Shown here piece after piece: positions 36,430 to 47,167 of a stretch of DNA of 64,000 nt. The translations under genes and the position numbers were made by a program. The stretch is taken from positions 27,068,867 to 27,132,866 of the forward strand of contig NC_061111.1 of assembly GCF_002878395.1 (NCBI RefSeq), in the 5' to 3' direction. The stretch is from Capsicum annuum. Lineage: Eukaryota > Streptophyta > Magnoliopsida > Solanales > Solanaceae. Each line of letters starts with the position of its first letter. Position 1 is the first letter of the stretch. Under the pieces are notes generated by a model. It did no database searches, was not told the DNA's origin, and worked only from the letters and a program-made list of their open reading frames with translations.

Positions 36430-36960
36430 ATACTTACAAACTTTCACTAACTTGCTGTGCAATATCTTCTACGTATTCAACATCAAATGAGGGTTGGTTC
36501 ACAAAACCAATGCCTTGGCTCATCTTATCTGTGTACGCTTTGAGACTTGACCATACCGTACGTTCAGTATTTTTGAGAAATTCATTATCACAAAGGTAGG
36601 TTGAAAATATCACAAATAATTTGTGGATCTCAGGTTATGGCTCTCGATGAATCGATGAGAACATGAGTCATACACCCGGATACATCTTTTTTTTTATAGA
36701 TATCATGGCAAACACTCAGTGAAATTTTCCATCACAGTTTACAAGAATATAGACATCATCGATCAAATGCCAAGGCAAAATAGCCGGTATGTTGAACTCT
36801 TTTATGATGTTTATCAGTGACTCTTCATAGTTTGCAACAATGCACGATCTTTTATAATCATCTTGACTAGAGAGGGCATCACCTGCTGTATCTTGAAAAT
36901 ATTGTTTATACATGGCATCAATGTATGTTTTAAATAAGCAATTCATGGTGGTGTATCTGT
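36430..36960 (-). pseudogene. Ulp1 peptidase domain (His region)
   Basis: The piece reads NIIKEFNIPAILPWHLIDDV, then YILVNCDGKFH, stop, VFAMISIKK. The usual motif is CDGKFHWVLAVI, so the stop replaces the Trp right after the catalytic His. Further on, frames give SLKAYTDKMSQGIGFVNQPS and VEYVEDIAQQVSESL, known from this family. The D-C-G Cys motif is not present. Confidence 0.75.
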
Positions 36961-37750
36961 ACTCTTGATTTATTTGTTGCTTTGATTTCTTTCGAAGGTA
37001 TTAGAATATAACATTTACATGCTGCTCCAAATAACAACATAAATCAGTTAATGATTTCAACAAATTGAATCTCAGTAAAAAATCAATTAGCAAATGAAAA
37101 TAGAGAATGACAGTAACATTATTTATATGATGATATGACAGTTATGCCCTATTGAAAGAAGTTGCATAAAATAAGTCTATCATCATTAACATAACACATC
37201 CCACATGCACTTTATGAAATTCCATAACAACACAACTGCATATTTACGTGAAACATTATACTAACTTATGTATCATAATGTACAGATATGTATGAAAAAT
37301 AGTTTGTTATATTTGTATGTAATGATATTCTAATACCTCATCGTTCCAACAGGCGTTGGGCTGGGACATTGTGTAAAATCAGTTCTTTGTATCAGGTTGT
37401 GCAATAATAAAATTCAATGAACTAAAATCAAGTCCAAATTTATTAGCTCAATAGTGGTTGTCTTTTAATTTTCTATAAGAGTAATAATGATAAGTTTCAA
37501 TACTTCATAATTTTAATATTAGAAGATAATAAGAAAAAAAAATTACATATCTTACTTTTTTTCATGAAACTTTAATAGTCCTTCGGCAATTCATTCACAG
37601 TACTGCTCGATTTGATTGGCCCATCTTGGGATATAAGATAACCATCAACCGGATGTTTTCGAGGAAAATCATCTGTGACAGTTTTCTTGCCTTTACAACT
37701 AGAATCAAATTAAGACAAATATGGTGACAAGAGTATCTTAGTTCACTTTC

Positions 37751-37912
37751 TGTTCCTTGGTGGAAACTGACTATCATGGATGTGAAATTCACTGTCATTG
37801 TTTTTTATGGGACTAACTTGAGCGATATTGCAACGACTGGTGTAAAAATTCCAGCTATGATGTTATCTATGAATTCCAGAAATGCAACAGTCAAAATCTC
37901 AGTGTTAGACTC
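37751..37912 (-). pseudogene. Triplicated exon, copy 1 (3'-most, truncated)
   Basis: It starts after TTTTAG and reads ESNTEILTVAFLEFIDNIIA before diverging and hitting a stop (KLVP then stop). The acceptor is intact. Its donor end is lost where similarity to the other copies stops near 37824. Confidence 0.65.
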
Positions 37913-38227
37913 CTAAAATATGAAAATAATTAGATACAACGTATCAAAAATTTTAAAATAAGTTACATGTAAGAGAACCTATATGACATATATAGTCTAA
38001 TACATTTTTAACATTATTTCTTAGTATTCGAATTTAAAAGATCCTAATTGATCTAAAAAAATTGTTATGTATCCTAAAGTAATATAATATTTCTGATGCA
38101 TTTTATAAATTCAAAATACGTTGTGTATTTAATGTATCAGATGAATTATATGTCATGCATATCCTCTTTAACTAATAGACACTTCTAATTAATAACATAT
38201 ATTCCACACCTTGTGTGTTATGCATAC

Positions 38228-38398
38228 CTGTGATTCATTTTGAACTTTAATATTCTCTGTCGGTAAATATGGATTAGAAAATTTTACTTTCTGTGAAAGA
38301 TCAACAGACTGTATTGCAACGACTGATGTAAAAATTTCAGGTATGATGTTATCTATGAATTCCTGAAACGCAACAGTTAAAATCTCAATGCTAGACTC
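38228..38398 (-). pseudogene. Triplicated exon, copy 2
   Basis: 171 bp, with no stop in frame. It reads LTVAFQEFIDNIIPEIFTSV and LPTENIKVQNESQ. The donor CAG/GTATG is kept. The acceptor, CAG in copy 3, reads CAA here, so it would no longer splice normally. The Tat element lies in the following upstream intron. Confidence 0.7.
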
Positions 38399-38560
38399 TT
38401 GAAAGATGAAAATTATAGATACAACGTACCAAAAGTTCTAAAATTAGTTAGATGTAAGAGAACCTATATGACATATATAGTATAATATATCTTTAACATT
38501 ATTTCTATGTATCCAAATTTAAAAGAACCCATATAATACAAAAAAAAATTGTTATGTATC

Positions 38561-39342
38561 TATGGACTACAAAATTTTATCCGTACAAAATTCGGATTAT
38601 ATTAAATTCAAAATAGTCCCAAATAAATATTTTGAATTAATTATTTAAGTCCAAACATATATGAATTTAAATAAAATTCTATCTTTATTCGGCTAGTCCA
38701 TTAATTTGGGCTACAACTAGTAAGCCCACTTTGCTAAGCCCAAGTTATTGTCATATTCTAGATGCCCAAAGGAGTGCCACTTATCAAATAACGTGGCATA
38801 CCAAGTCAAGAAAAGGAGCCAATAGGACTGTGCCACATGTCAAAATGATGCAGCAGGCCCAATAAAATCAAAGCTCATAAAAGGTGCCATGTCACTTAAA
38901 TCTGATTGGTCAAGGAAAGTCCATCTTCATCATGACTCTTCCCTTTCCACAACTATAAATAGGGGTCTCATAATTTAGAAAAAAAATCCCAGAACCCTAA
39001 CAAGTAGCAAGAGAAAGCTCGTGAATCAAACGTCGCAATTTCTCTAAAAGCTCAAGCATTCAAATCAAGTTCATCAAGATTTAAGATCAAGACCGCAATA
39101 TTCAAGAACAAGCTCAAAAGCCCTTGAATTCAAGCACAAGTCAAGATCAAGTCCCTTAAGTCCATCAAATCAAGTTCAAATTCAAGATCAAGCTTTAAGC
39201 CCTTAAATTTATATTTAAAAAGGTGAATCAGAGGATTCATAGAGATTGTAACACCCGCACATTGAAATTAATAAATTGATTATTGCAATATTTTCTTACC
39301 TCGATTATTTATTTTTTCGACTCAAAATTTTACTGTCCAACA
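38561..39342 (+). repeat. 5' LTR of the Tat element
   Basis: Starts TATGGACTACAAAATTTTAT and ends ACTGTCCAACA. A TATA box, CTATAAATAG, lies at 38953-38962. The second half is rich in CAAGTTCA/CAAGATCA phrases. It differs from the 3' LTR by scattered substitutions and small indels. Confidence 0.9.
38953..38962 (+). promoter_or_regulatory. LTR TATA box
   Basis: CTATAAATAG followed by GGGGTC. The 3' LTR has CTATAAGTAG at the same place (about 51876), a weaker match. Confidence 0.6.
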
Positions 39343-39347
39343 AATTT

Positions 39348-39364
39348 TGGTATGCCCAGTGGGA
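39348..39364 (+). promoter_or_regulatory. Putative primer binding site of the Tat element
   Basis: TGGTATGCCCAGTGGGA begins five bases after the 5' LTR, where a tRNA primer site should be. I cannot name the tRNA. Confidence 0.45.
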
Positions 39365-39397
39365 AGATATCTACCTCTCATCTCAAATTTTTAGACT

Positions 39398-41610
39398 TTG
39401 AAAATTAAAAATGCTGAAATAACTTCCAAGAAGATCAACTCTCAATCAACTGTTTCCAAGGCTGCTGATTCAAGGTTCTCTGGCGAAGTGAAAAGCATCC
39501 TTGATATTACTTTCGGAAGTTTAGGAGCTGTCACAAAGAGCAAGGCAGGCTTGCTAGGACAACAAACACATCTAGTGTCATCTGCATCAACTCCAGTTTT
39601 TGGATCTTCAACCCCAAAAGGAATGGAGTCCAATACAAGTGCTTCAGAAGGATGAAGCAGTGTCGCAGAATCGCTTAAGAAGACTCTTTCTCTACTTGAG
39701 CATTCTGGTTCCAAATACTCCGACACAAAGAGCGATGGTCGTTCAACAAATGCATCATCTCTACTTACACCGCATAAGTTAAGAACTTCAAAGATCAACC
39801 TATACGATACTCCATATTACTCTCTGATGTCTCCGGTGATCATGCAAGCAATGGTAATTGATGCCTCATCTATGGAGGAGCAGCTTGCGAATCTGACAAA
39901 GGCAATTGAAGGCCTGATAACTATGTTCAGAATCAAGAGGCTAGGATTGATAAGATAGTAGATAGGGTGGCAGGCTTGATAGATGAAGAATCTAGACATG
40001 CACTGAAAAAAGCTCTACAGTTTCATGAGATAGAAAATCCTGTGAAACAAACACTACCAACTAAAGAGGTACAAGTTTCTGCTGAAGGAATGATCCCGAT
40101 TGGGCAATTGAGGGAATTTATTGAAGGGACCCTCAAAGACAAGTATGATGTTGTCACCAAGTCTTCCCTTGAATATGCCAAGCCTTACACGGAGAGAATA
40201 GATAGCCTCAAAATGCCTTCCGGCTATCAACCCCCCAAATTTTAACAATTTGAGGGCAAAGATAATCCGAAACAACATGTCACACACTTTGTCGAGACAT
40301 ATAATAATGCTGGAACTTATGATGACTATCTTGTTAAACAGTTTGTTCGTTCCCTGAAAGAAAACGCCTTTGATTAGTATACAGACCTTGAGCCTAACTC
40401 CATCGATAGTTGGGAGCAATTGGAACACGAGTTCCTAAATCAGTTTTATAGCACAAGGCGTACAGTGAGCATGATAGAGCTCACAAATACTCGACAAAGA
40501 ATGGATGAATCAGTCATTAAATTTATCAATCGATGGAGAAATTCTAGCCTAAGCTGCAAAGATAGGCTCAACGAAGCTTCTGCAATAGATATGTGCATCC
40601 AAGGAATGCACTGGGAGTTTCTCTACATCTTGCAAGGCATTAAGCTTAAGTCCTTTGAAGAGCTAGATACCCGTGCTCACGATATAGAGTTTAGCATGTC
40701 TTCTGCTGGAAAAGGGGCAACACCTATTCATGACCCTCGAAGGGGAAAGAATAAGCAGGAACCCAAAAGATGGGGCAAGTTTATTCCCAAAAATGAAAAC
40801 AAGGAGTCCATGAATGTTGATGTGTCTCCTGTGAAAGTCACCACAAAGTTAAGGAAGAAGTAAAGTGTAAAGACGACTTCTGGAGCACCTTTGAATCAAA
40901 AAACTTTAAAGGACATGCAAGAAAAGGAATATCCCTTCCTTGATTCGGATGTTGCTGAGATTTTTGAAGAACTCCTTGAGTATAAGATCATTGAACTCCC
41001 ACAGAACAAGTATCCCAATGAAGATGGAAAGATCAATGACCCTAATTATTGCAAATATCAAAGGCTCGTAAGTCATCCTTTGGAAAAATGCTTTGTCTTT
41101 AAAGATAAAGTTATGCAACTAGCAAAAGAGAAGAAGATCTTCTTCGACGATGATACGGCTAGTTCTTATCAAATCTCTATTACTTTTGGCTCACTCGACC
41201 CAGTATAAATATGTGTCGAAGAGCATAATGAGAAAATATTAGAGCCTAATAGGTCTTTAGTTGATGAAGGCAATGATGAAGGTTGGACTCTGGTGATGAA
41301 GCGCAGACGCAGAAGGTTGAGTCTGCAAAAGGAGTCATCCAAGCAGCCAACCAGAAGAAGAATGGTAAAGAAACCAAGAAAAGAGGAGTTGGTTGGATTC
41401 CTAAAGAAGGCGAGGGTGACAGAACTTCACCACCAAAAACCTCGGCGTCTGGTGACTTTAGAGAAATTCTTACCGAGTTGGTTTCGTGTAAAGAATACCT
41501 AAGTCAACCGTAAGGCATGTTGTTTTAATACCGCCAAAGAGGGGGCAAAGGGTGAGAATCTACCTATAGATATTCCTTCACCTTCCGAAAAGCTTGCTGA
41601 AACTCTTGGT
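39398..41610 (+). pseudogene. Tat gag (broken)
   Basis: The central frames carry the retrotransposon gag domain: GYQPPKF, stop, [52 protein letters not shown], then [20 protein letters not shown] and [13 protein letters not shown]. The next frame (40891-41208) reads CKYQRLVSHPLEKCFVFKDK, a conserved stretch of Solanaceae Tat gag with Cys/His residues. Internal stops interrupt at least four times. Confidence 0.8.
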
Positions 41611-41639
41611 GAAGAGGCACATATGTGTAATACAAAAAT

Positions 41640-42664
41640 CACATTAATAAATAACGATCTTCTTCTTGCTGAGGCCCTACATAACCACCCCTTATACATG
41701 GTGGGCCAAATTCTAGGAAAAAAATCAATCGAATCTTGATAGATGAGGGGTATGGAGTCAACATCCTGCCATCTGCATGATGAAAGAACTTGGAATCGCT
41801 ACTAGCGAATTGGACGAAAGCCGTATAATGATCCAAGGCTTCAATAATGGGGGCCAGAGGGCCATGGGATGTATCAAGCTGGGGATTCGTATGGATAATT
41901 TTCAATCAAACCCATTAATGCATGTGATCGATGCCAAAACTTCATACAATATATTTCTTGGTAGGCCTTGGGTGCATGGGAACAAAATTATCTTGTCCTC
42001 TTACTATCAATGCTTGAAGTACCTCAAAGGCAGAATGGAAAGAAAGATAGTTGCCGATGACAAGCCATTCACTAAAGCTGAGTCACATTTTGCCGATGTA
42101 AAATTCTACTTAAAAAAGGACGTTGTGAATAAAAAAAGGGTTGAAGATGTCACCAAGACCAAGTGTGACGATCTTGCATCTAAGAAGGTCGCGGTGACTG
42201 TTGAAAAAGTCGCCACCAAGAAGCGTCTCACCACTTTAAATAAAAGAAGTGTTGCTTCTACGAAAAAGAAGGCAACTCTCATTTTTCGCTACGTACCGAA
42301 GGTAAGGAAAGAGAAAGATCACCCATCAGATTCCCAAGAAAATATGCAAAAAGGGCTAACTTTACCTATCAGGAAGATTGATGCAATAAATCCATCCTCA
42401 AGACTTCTTGAAGATTTTGTGGCTCAAAATCTGCCACAAGATATGACACTCCCTACGAAGCGTACGAAAGAAAGCTTTGACCTAAATGCATATACGCTAT
42501 TTGTAAAGGCTGGATACAATCCTAATGAGCCATCAAGGTTGGGAAAACTTCCTTTGGAGTGTACAACCAGGCAGGCACGTGAAGGCCTAGGATACGCTCA
42601 GCCACCTCTAATTTGCATCTTCATAAGAAGGGCAGTCAGTAATTACATCACCGTAGAAAAATAA
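41640..42664 (+). pseudogene. Tat aspartic protease and downstream linker
   Basis: LIDEGYGVNILPS corresponds to the protease LIDxGSxxNIL motif, with D-x-G replaced by D-E-G. IMIQGFNNGGQRAMGCIKLG and NIFLGRPWVHGNKIILSSYY follow, the usual end. The 295-codon frame continues with a Lys-rich linker and GLGYAQPP near its end, before RT. Confidence 0.75.
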
Positions 42665-43289
42665 TCCACTACCGCTAATAAAAGACTCCCCGTATTTGAT
42701 CGACTTGGAGAATAAACCACAAGAACTTTTGTGTTCAAAAGGTTGGGTCCTATAAATAATAAGAAAAATAACAAGGGTCAAAGAAGTTGTCAAAGCGCGA
42801 TATTGCACTCTTCATTTAAAATCCAGAAGGATTTCTAAAGTTTGATACCTTCCATAATGAGGCGATAGACAGAACTAGTGGTTTCATGCAACGTGGTGTT
42901 AAAAGCTAAAACTCATACCATGTTTTATACCAAAAACGTGAGGAAGATAAAGAAAGTGTTGGCTCCTCATATCATGTTACGATCCAAAATGAGAATAAGA
43001 CCTTATCTGAAATGAAGGTTGATAAAGAGGTAAAAGACAACTTTTGGTGTCACCACATATCCATCAACGACGATGATCCTCCAGAGGGGAAAGATGCTGG
43101 ATATGCTCCATCTCAACTTGAAGAAGGAGTAAAGGCCATAATAGATTCCTTGAAGGAAGTTAATCTTGGAACCAACGAAGACCAAAGACCAACTTACCTG
43201 AGTGTGTTTCTAGAAGTGGAAGAGGAAATTGCTTATATGGACATACTCAAAGAATATATGGATGTCTTTGCCTAGAGCTATAAGGAAAT

Positions 43290-44200
43290 GCCCGGATTAT
43301 ATCCAAAAGTAGCGGTCCATCAGTTGGCGGTCAAAATGGTGCTCATCCTATTAAGCAAGCCCAAAGGCACTTTAGGCCAGAGTTGGTTCCATTAATTGAA
43401 AATGAAGTTAACAAACTTATTAAATCTGGATTTATTCACGACGTCAAATATCCCACGTGTATTTCAAGTATTGTTCTAGTAAGAAAGAAGAATAGCTAAA
43501 TTCGAGTTTGTGTCGACTTTTGAGATTTCAACAACGCCTTCCTTAAGGATGACTTTCCAATTCCCATACTAGAGTTGATGATTGATGCCACCACTAGTTA
43601 TGAGGTAATGTCATTTATGTACGGTTCATTCGGCTACAATTAAATCCACATGGCACCAAAGGATAAAGAACTCACTGTATTTCATATGCCCAAAGATATT
43701 TATTGCTACAAGATGATGCCTTTTAGTTTGAAGAATGTTAGCGCCACTTATAAAAGGGCTATGCAGAACATCTTTGATGGCCTGTTCCATAAAAATATTG
43801 AATGTTATGTGGATGATCTAGTGGTAAAGTCAAAAAAGAGATGTGACCACTTAAAAGACCTAAGAATGGTATTCAAGTTGCTTTGAAGATATCAACTTAG
43901 AATGAATCCACTGAAGTGTGCCTTTGGAGTTACTTCGAAAAAATATCTTGGCTTTATTGTGCAACACGGAGGAATTGAAATTGATTAAGCTAAGGTTGAT
44001 GCAATTTTGAAGATACCCGACCCTCGGGATATTCATGAGTTAAAAAGCCTTCAAGGAAGGCTAGCATATTTAAGGAGGTTCATCTCAAACTTGACTAGAA
44101 AATGTCAACCATTTAGTCATCTCATGAAGAAGAAAACTCCCTCGAATAGGACCAAGCTTGTAGTAATGCCTTTAAGAGTATCAAATCATACTTAATGAAG
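43290..44200 (+). pseudogene. Tat reverse transcriptase (broken)
   Basis: Recognisable blocks are LIKSGFIHDVKYPTCISSIV, RVCVDF, NNAFLKDDFPIPILELMIDA, MPFSLKNVSATYKRAMQNIF and CYVDDLVVKSK, the Y-V-D-D catalytic motif. LKCAFGVTSKKYLGFIVQHG follows. At least five stops and one frameshift interrupt. Confidence 0.85.
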
Positions 44201-44204
44201 CCAC

Positions 44205-45055
44205 CAGTTCTTGCGGCACCCATGGAAAACTATTGATACTCTACATAGCAGTACAAGAGAGGTCTATTGGAGCACTACTGGCTCAATAAAATAGTGAAGG
44301 CAAGGAAAATTCTCTTTACTATTTGAGCAGAATGATGATGCCGAATGAGCTAAAGTATTCTCCAATTGAAAAGTTATGTTTGGCATTATCCTTTTCGATT
44401 CAAAAGATGAAGCACTACTTTCAGGATCATGTTGTTCGGCTTGTATCTAGGGCAAATCCTATCAAGTTTGTAATGTCAAAACCAGTCCTTAGTGATCGAC
44501 TTGCAAGGTGGTACCTTCAATTTCAATAGTTTGAGATTTTGTATGTCCCCCAAAAGGCTGTAAAGGGATAAGCATTGGCTGACTTTTTGGCAGACCACCC
44601 GATACCTGATGATTGGGACCTGAGTGATGAACTTCCTGATGAAGATGCAATGTTTATTGAAGATAGACCCCCATGAAAAATGTACTTTGATGGTGCTGCA
44701 CATCGAGATGGAGCTGGTGCCAGTGTGGTGTTCGTCACTCCACAAGAAGAGGTCATCCCATACTCTTTTACCCTATCAAATCATTGCTCTAATAATGTTG
44801 TTGAATATCAAGCTTTAATATTTGGACTTGAGATAGCAGTTGACATCAAATAACTGCAACTATAAGTCTTTGGTGACTCCCAACTAGTGATTAAGCAACT
44901 TTTGGGAAGCTATAAAATCAGAAAGCCTGAGCTACGACCATATCATGATTATGCACAGAAGTTAATAGGGTGGCTTGGAGAAGTAAACCTCCAACATGTG
45001 CTAAGGAGAGAAAATAAGCAAACTGATGCCCTAACTGCTTTGGCCTAAACCCTGA
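44205..45055 (+). pseudogene. Tat RNase H and second, archaeal-type RNase H
   Basis: The RT-linked RNase H reads SIGALLAQ, YYLSRMMMPNELKYSPIEKL and VMSKPVLSDRLARWYLQFQ. After the spacer ALADFLADHPIPDDWDLSDE a second domain begins MYFDGAAHRDGAGASVVFVT and continues NNVVEYQALIFGLEIAVDIK, FGDSQLVIKQL and NLQHVLRRENKQTDALTALA. The second domain identifies the Tat lineage. Stops are present in both. Confidence 0.85.
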
Positions 45056-45159
45056 CCCTTCAAAATCAAACACAAGTTACTATTTACTAAGAATGGGTAG
45101 TACCCCCATCAAACGAGGATGGAAAAGATAAAGTTGAATACCTCATTGTAATATCTAAA

Positions 45160-46421
45160 GCTGAAAAACAAGATTGGCAACAACTTATCATCGATTACTT
45201 ATGTTATGGGATACTCCCTGAAAATCTAAGGAGAAAAATTGACATACGTCGTCGTGCACCTCGCTTTCTTTACTATAGAGACACACTGCATAGAAAATCA
45301 TTTGAAGGAGTATTATTACGATGTTTGGGAGAGGAAGAAGTAATTTTAGCTTTGAAAGAAGTGCACTCGGGAGCTTGTGGATCACATCAGTCTGGACCGA
45401 AGCTCCATTTTCACATTAAAAGGATGAGATATTATTAGCCAATGATGGTGAAATATTGCTTGGACTATGCTAGAAGATACAAAGCTTGCCAATTCCATGC
45501 AAATTTCATACATCAATCTCCAGAGGTGCTACATCCAACTGTAGCGTCTTGGTCATTCAATGCTTGGGGAATGGATGTTGTTGATCCACTACCAAAGTCT
45601 TCTGGTGGACACTTATACATCTTGGCCATGACAAATTACTTCTCAAAATGGGCCGAACCTGTTGCTCTCAAAGAAGTAAAGAAATAAAATATTGCGAACT
45701 TCATCCGAGTGAATATCATCTACCGCTTTGGAATCCCTCAATATATAATAATTGATAATGGAAAGACGTCTGATAATAAACTGATGAATAAGATTTGTGA
45801 TCTCTTTGATTTCAAGCAGCGCAAGTCTTCTATGTACTATGTTGTCGCCAATGGTCTAGCCGAAGCATTCAATAAGACTTTATCCAAAACTTGTTGAAGA
45901 AAGTCATCTCCAAATCCAAATGAGACTGGCATGAGCAGATAGAAGAAGATTTGTGGGTGTATAAAACAACTTACCGTACATCGATGCAAGCAACCCTATA
46001 CTCACTTGCTTTTGGAGTTGAAGCATTTCTTCCACTTGAGCGTTAAATACTTTCTTTGAGACTGTCTATTCAAGAAGGGCTCATTGATGAAAAAAATACT
46101 AAGTTGCATCTTGCAGAGATAGAAGCTCTTGATGAGAAGAGGCTGGAGGCTCAGTAAAATCTTGAATGTTATCAAGCCCAGCTATCTCATTCCTTCAACA
46201 AAAGAGTTTGCTTAAGGTGCTTCCAAGTTGAAGATCAATTCCTTGCAGTAAGAAGGCCCATTATCACTTCTCGTAAATCTGGGGGGAAATTCACCCTGAA
46301 GTGGGATGGACCATATGTCGTACAAGAGGTATATTCAAATAGTGCTTACAAGATTATCGATGCAGACGGCGTGAGGATTGGCCCCATCAATGCGAAGTTT
46401 TTGAAGAAGTACAATCCTTGA
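45160..46421 (+). pseudogene. Tat integrase (broken)
   Basis: The zinc-binding part reads VHSGACGSHQSGPK and CLDYARRYKACQFHA. The catalytic core has WGMDVVDPLPKSSGGHLYIL, IDNGKTSDNKLMNKICDLFD and NGLAEAFNKTLSK (D, D, E positions kept). The C-terminal part is SGGKFTLKWDGPYVVQEVYS. Stops separate the blocks. The frame ends at 46421. Confidence 0.85.
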
Positions 46422-46431
46422 AGAAAGAGGG

Positions 46432-46563
46432 CACTCCTTAAGGCACGAGTATAAACTGCATGTACACTCCTTAAGGCACGAGTATAAACTACATGTACAC
46501 TCCTTAAGGCATAAGTATAAACTACATGTCCACTCCTGGCCCGCAAGAGTATAAACTTTGTAT
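46432..46563. repeat. 33-bp tandem repeat after integrase
   Basis: Units of CACTCCTTAAGGCACGAGTA plus 13 bases start at 46432, 46465 and 46498. A diverged fourth begins at 46531. The antisense frame HVVYTRALRS repeat is a by-product. Confidence 0.9.
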
Positions 46564-47167
46564 GGCTAAAAAAACACACTCACCCCAGAACTACGTTGTG
46601 ACTTGATCCTCTTTATTGAGGTACGTAGGCGCTTGAAATTTTATTTTGAGTTCAGTTACATGAGTGTCAAAAAAATGTATGTCCCTGCTTGATCCGTCAT
46701 ATGAAAGTCAAGTCTGCATATATCTTAATTAAGTTCTGGAATTATGTCAAATACTTGTGGCTCAATGAGGGCAACCCATCAAAATAAAATGAAGTTTTTT
46801 CAATATGATTTGGATACCCAAAGCCTGCAATTGAGGCATAGATCTACCACACGTGCAATTATCGATTATGAAGTCAAAAGTTTTAATCGTTAAGGCTTTT
46901 AAATTAAAGTTTCAAGTCCAACTCGGTTGTGAGACAAAGACGAAAATCCAATGAGCAACAAGTTTTAGAGAGAAAAGCCAGAATTTAATATAACAACACC
47001 AATGCATCAAAATAAGCAAGCAATTATTGGAGTTTCAATTCAAAAGAAATATTAAAAATGTGCAATATAAAGAAAAAGATTTTCCATTATAACTAATAGA
47101 TCCAACTACTCGATAAAAAGGGTAAAAGAAAGCAACAAAAAGGTTTGAAGGAAGACATCTCCTAAGG
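46564..47167. other. Tat tail, non-coding
   Basis: No frame or motif is recognised between the integrase-side repeat and the antisense gene. Confidence 0.5.

Noticed and set aside
39442..40428. Minus-strand frames of 118 and 124 aa
   Set aside because: They are antisense shadows of Tat gag; the sense strand carries recognisable gag motifs.
46346..46579. Repetitive protein with VYTRALRS repeats
   Set aside because: It arises from the 33-bp tandem repeat, whose length is a multiple of three, read in antisense.
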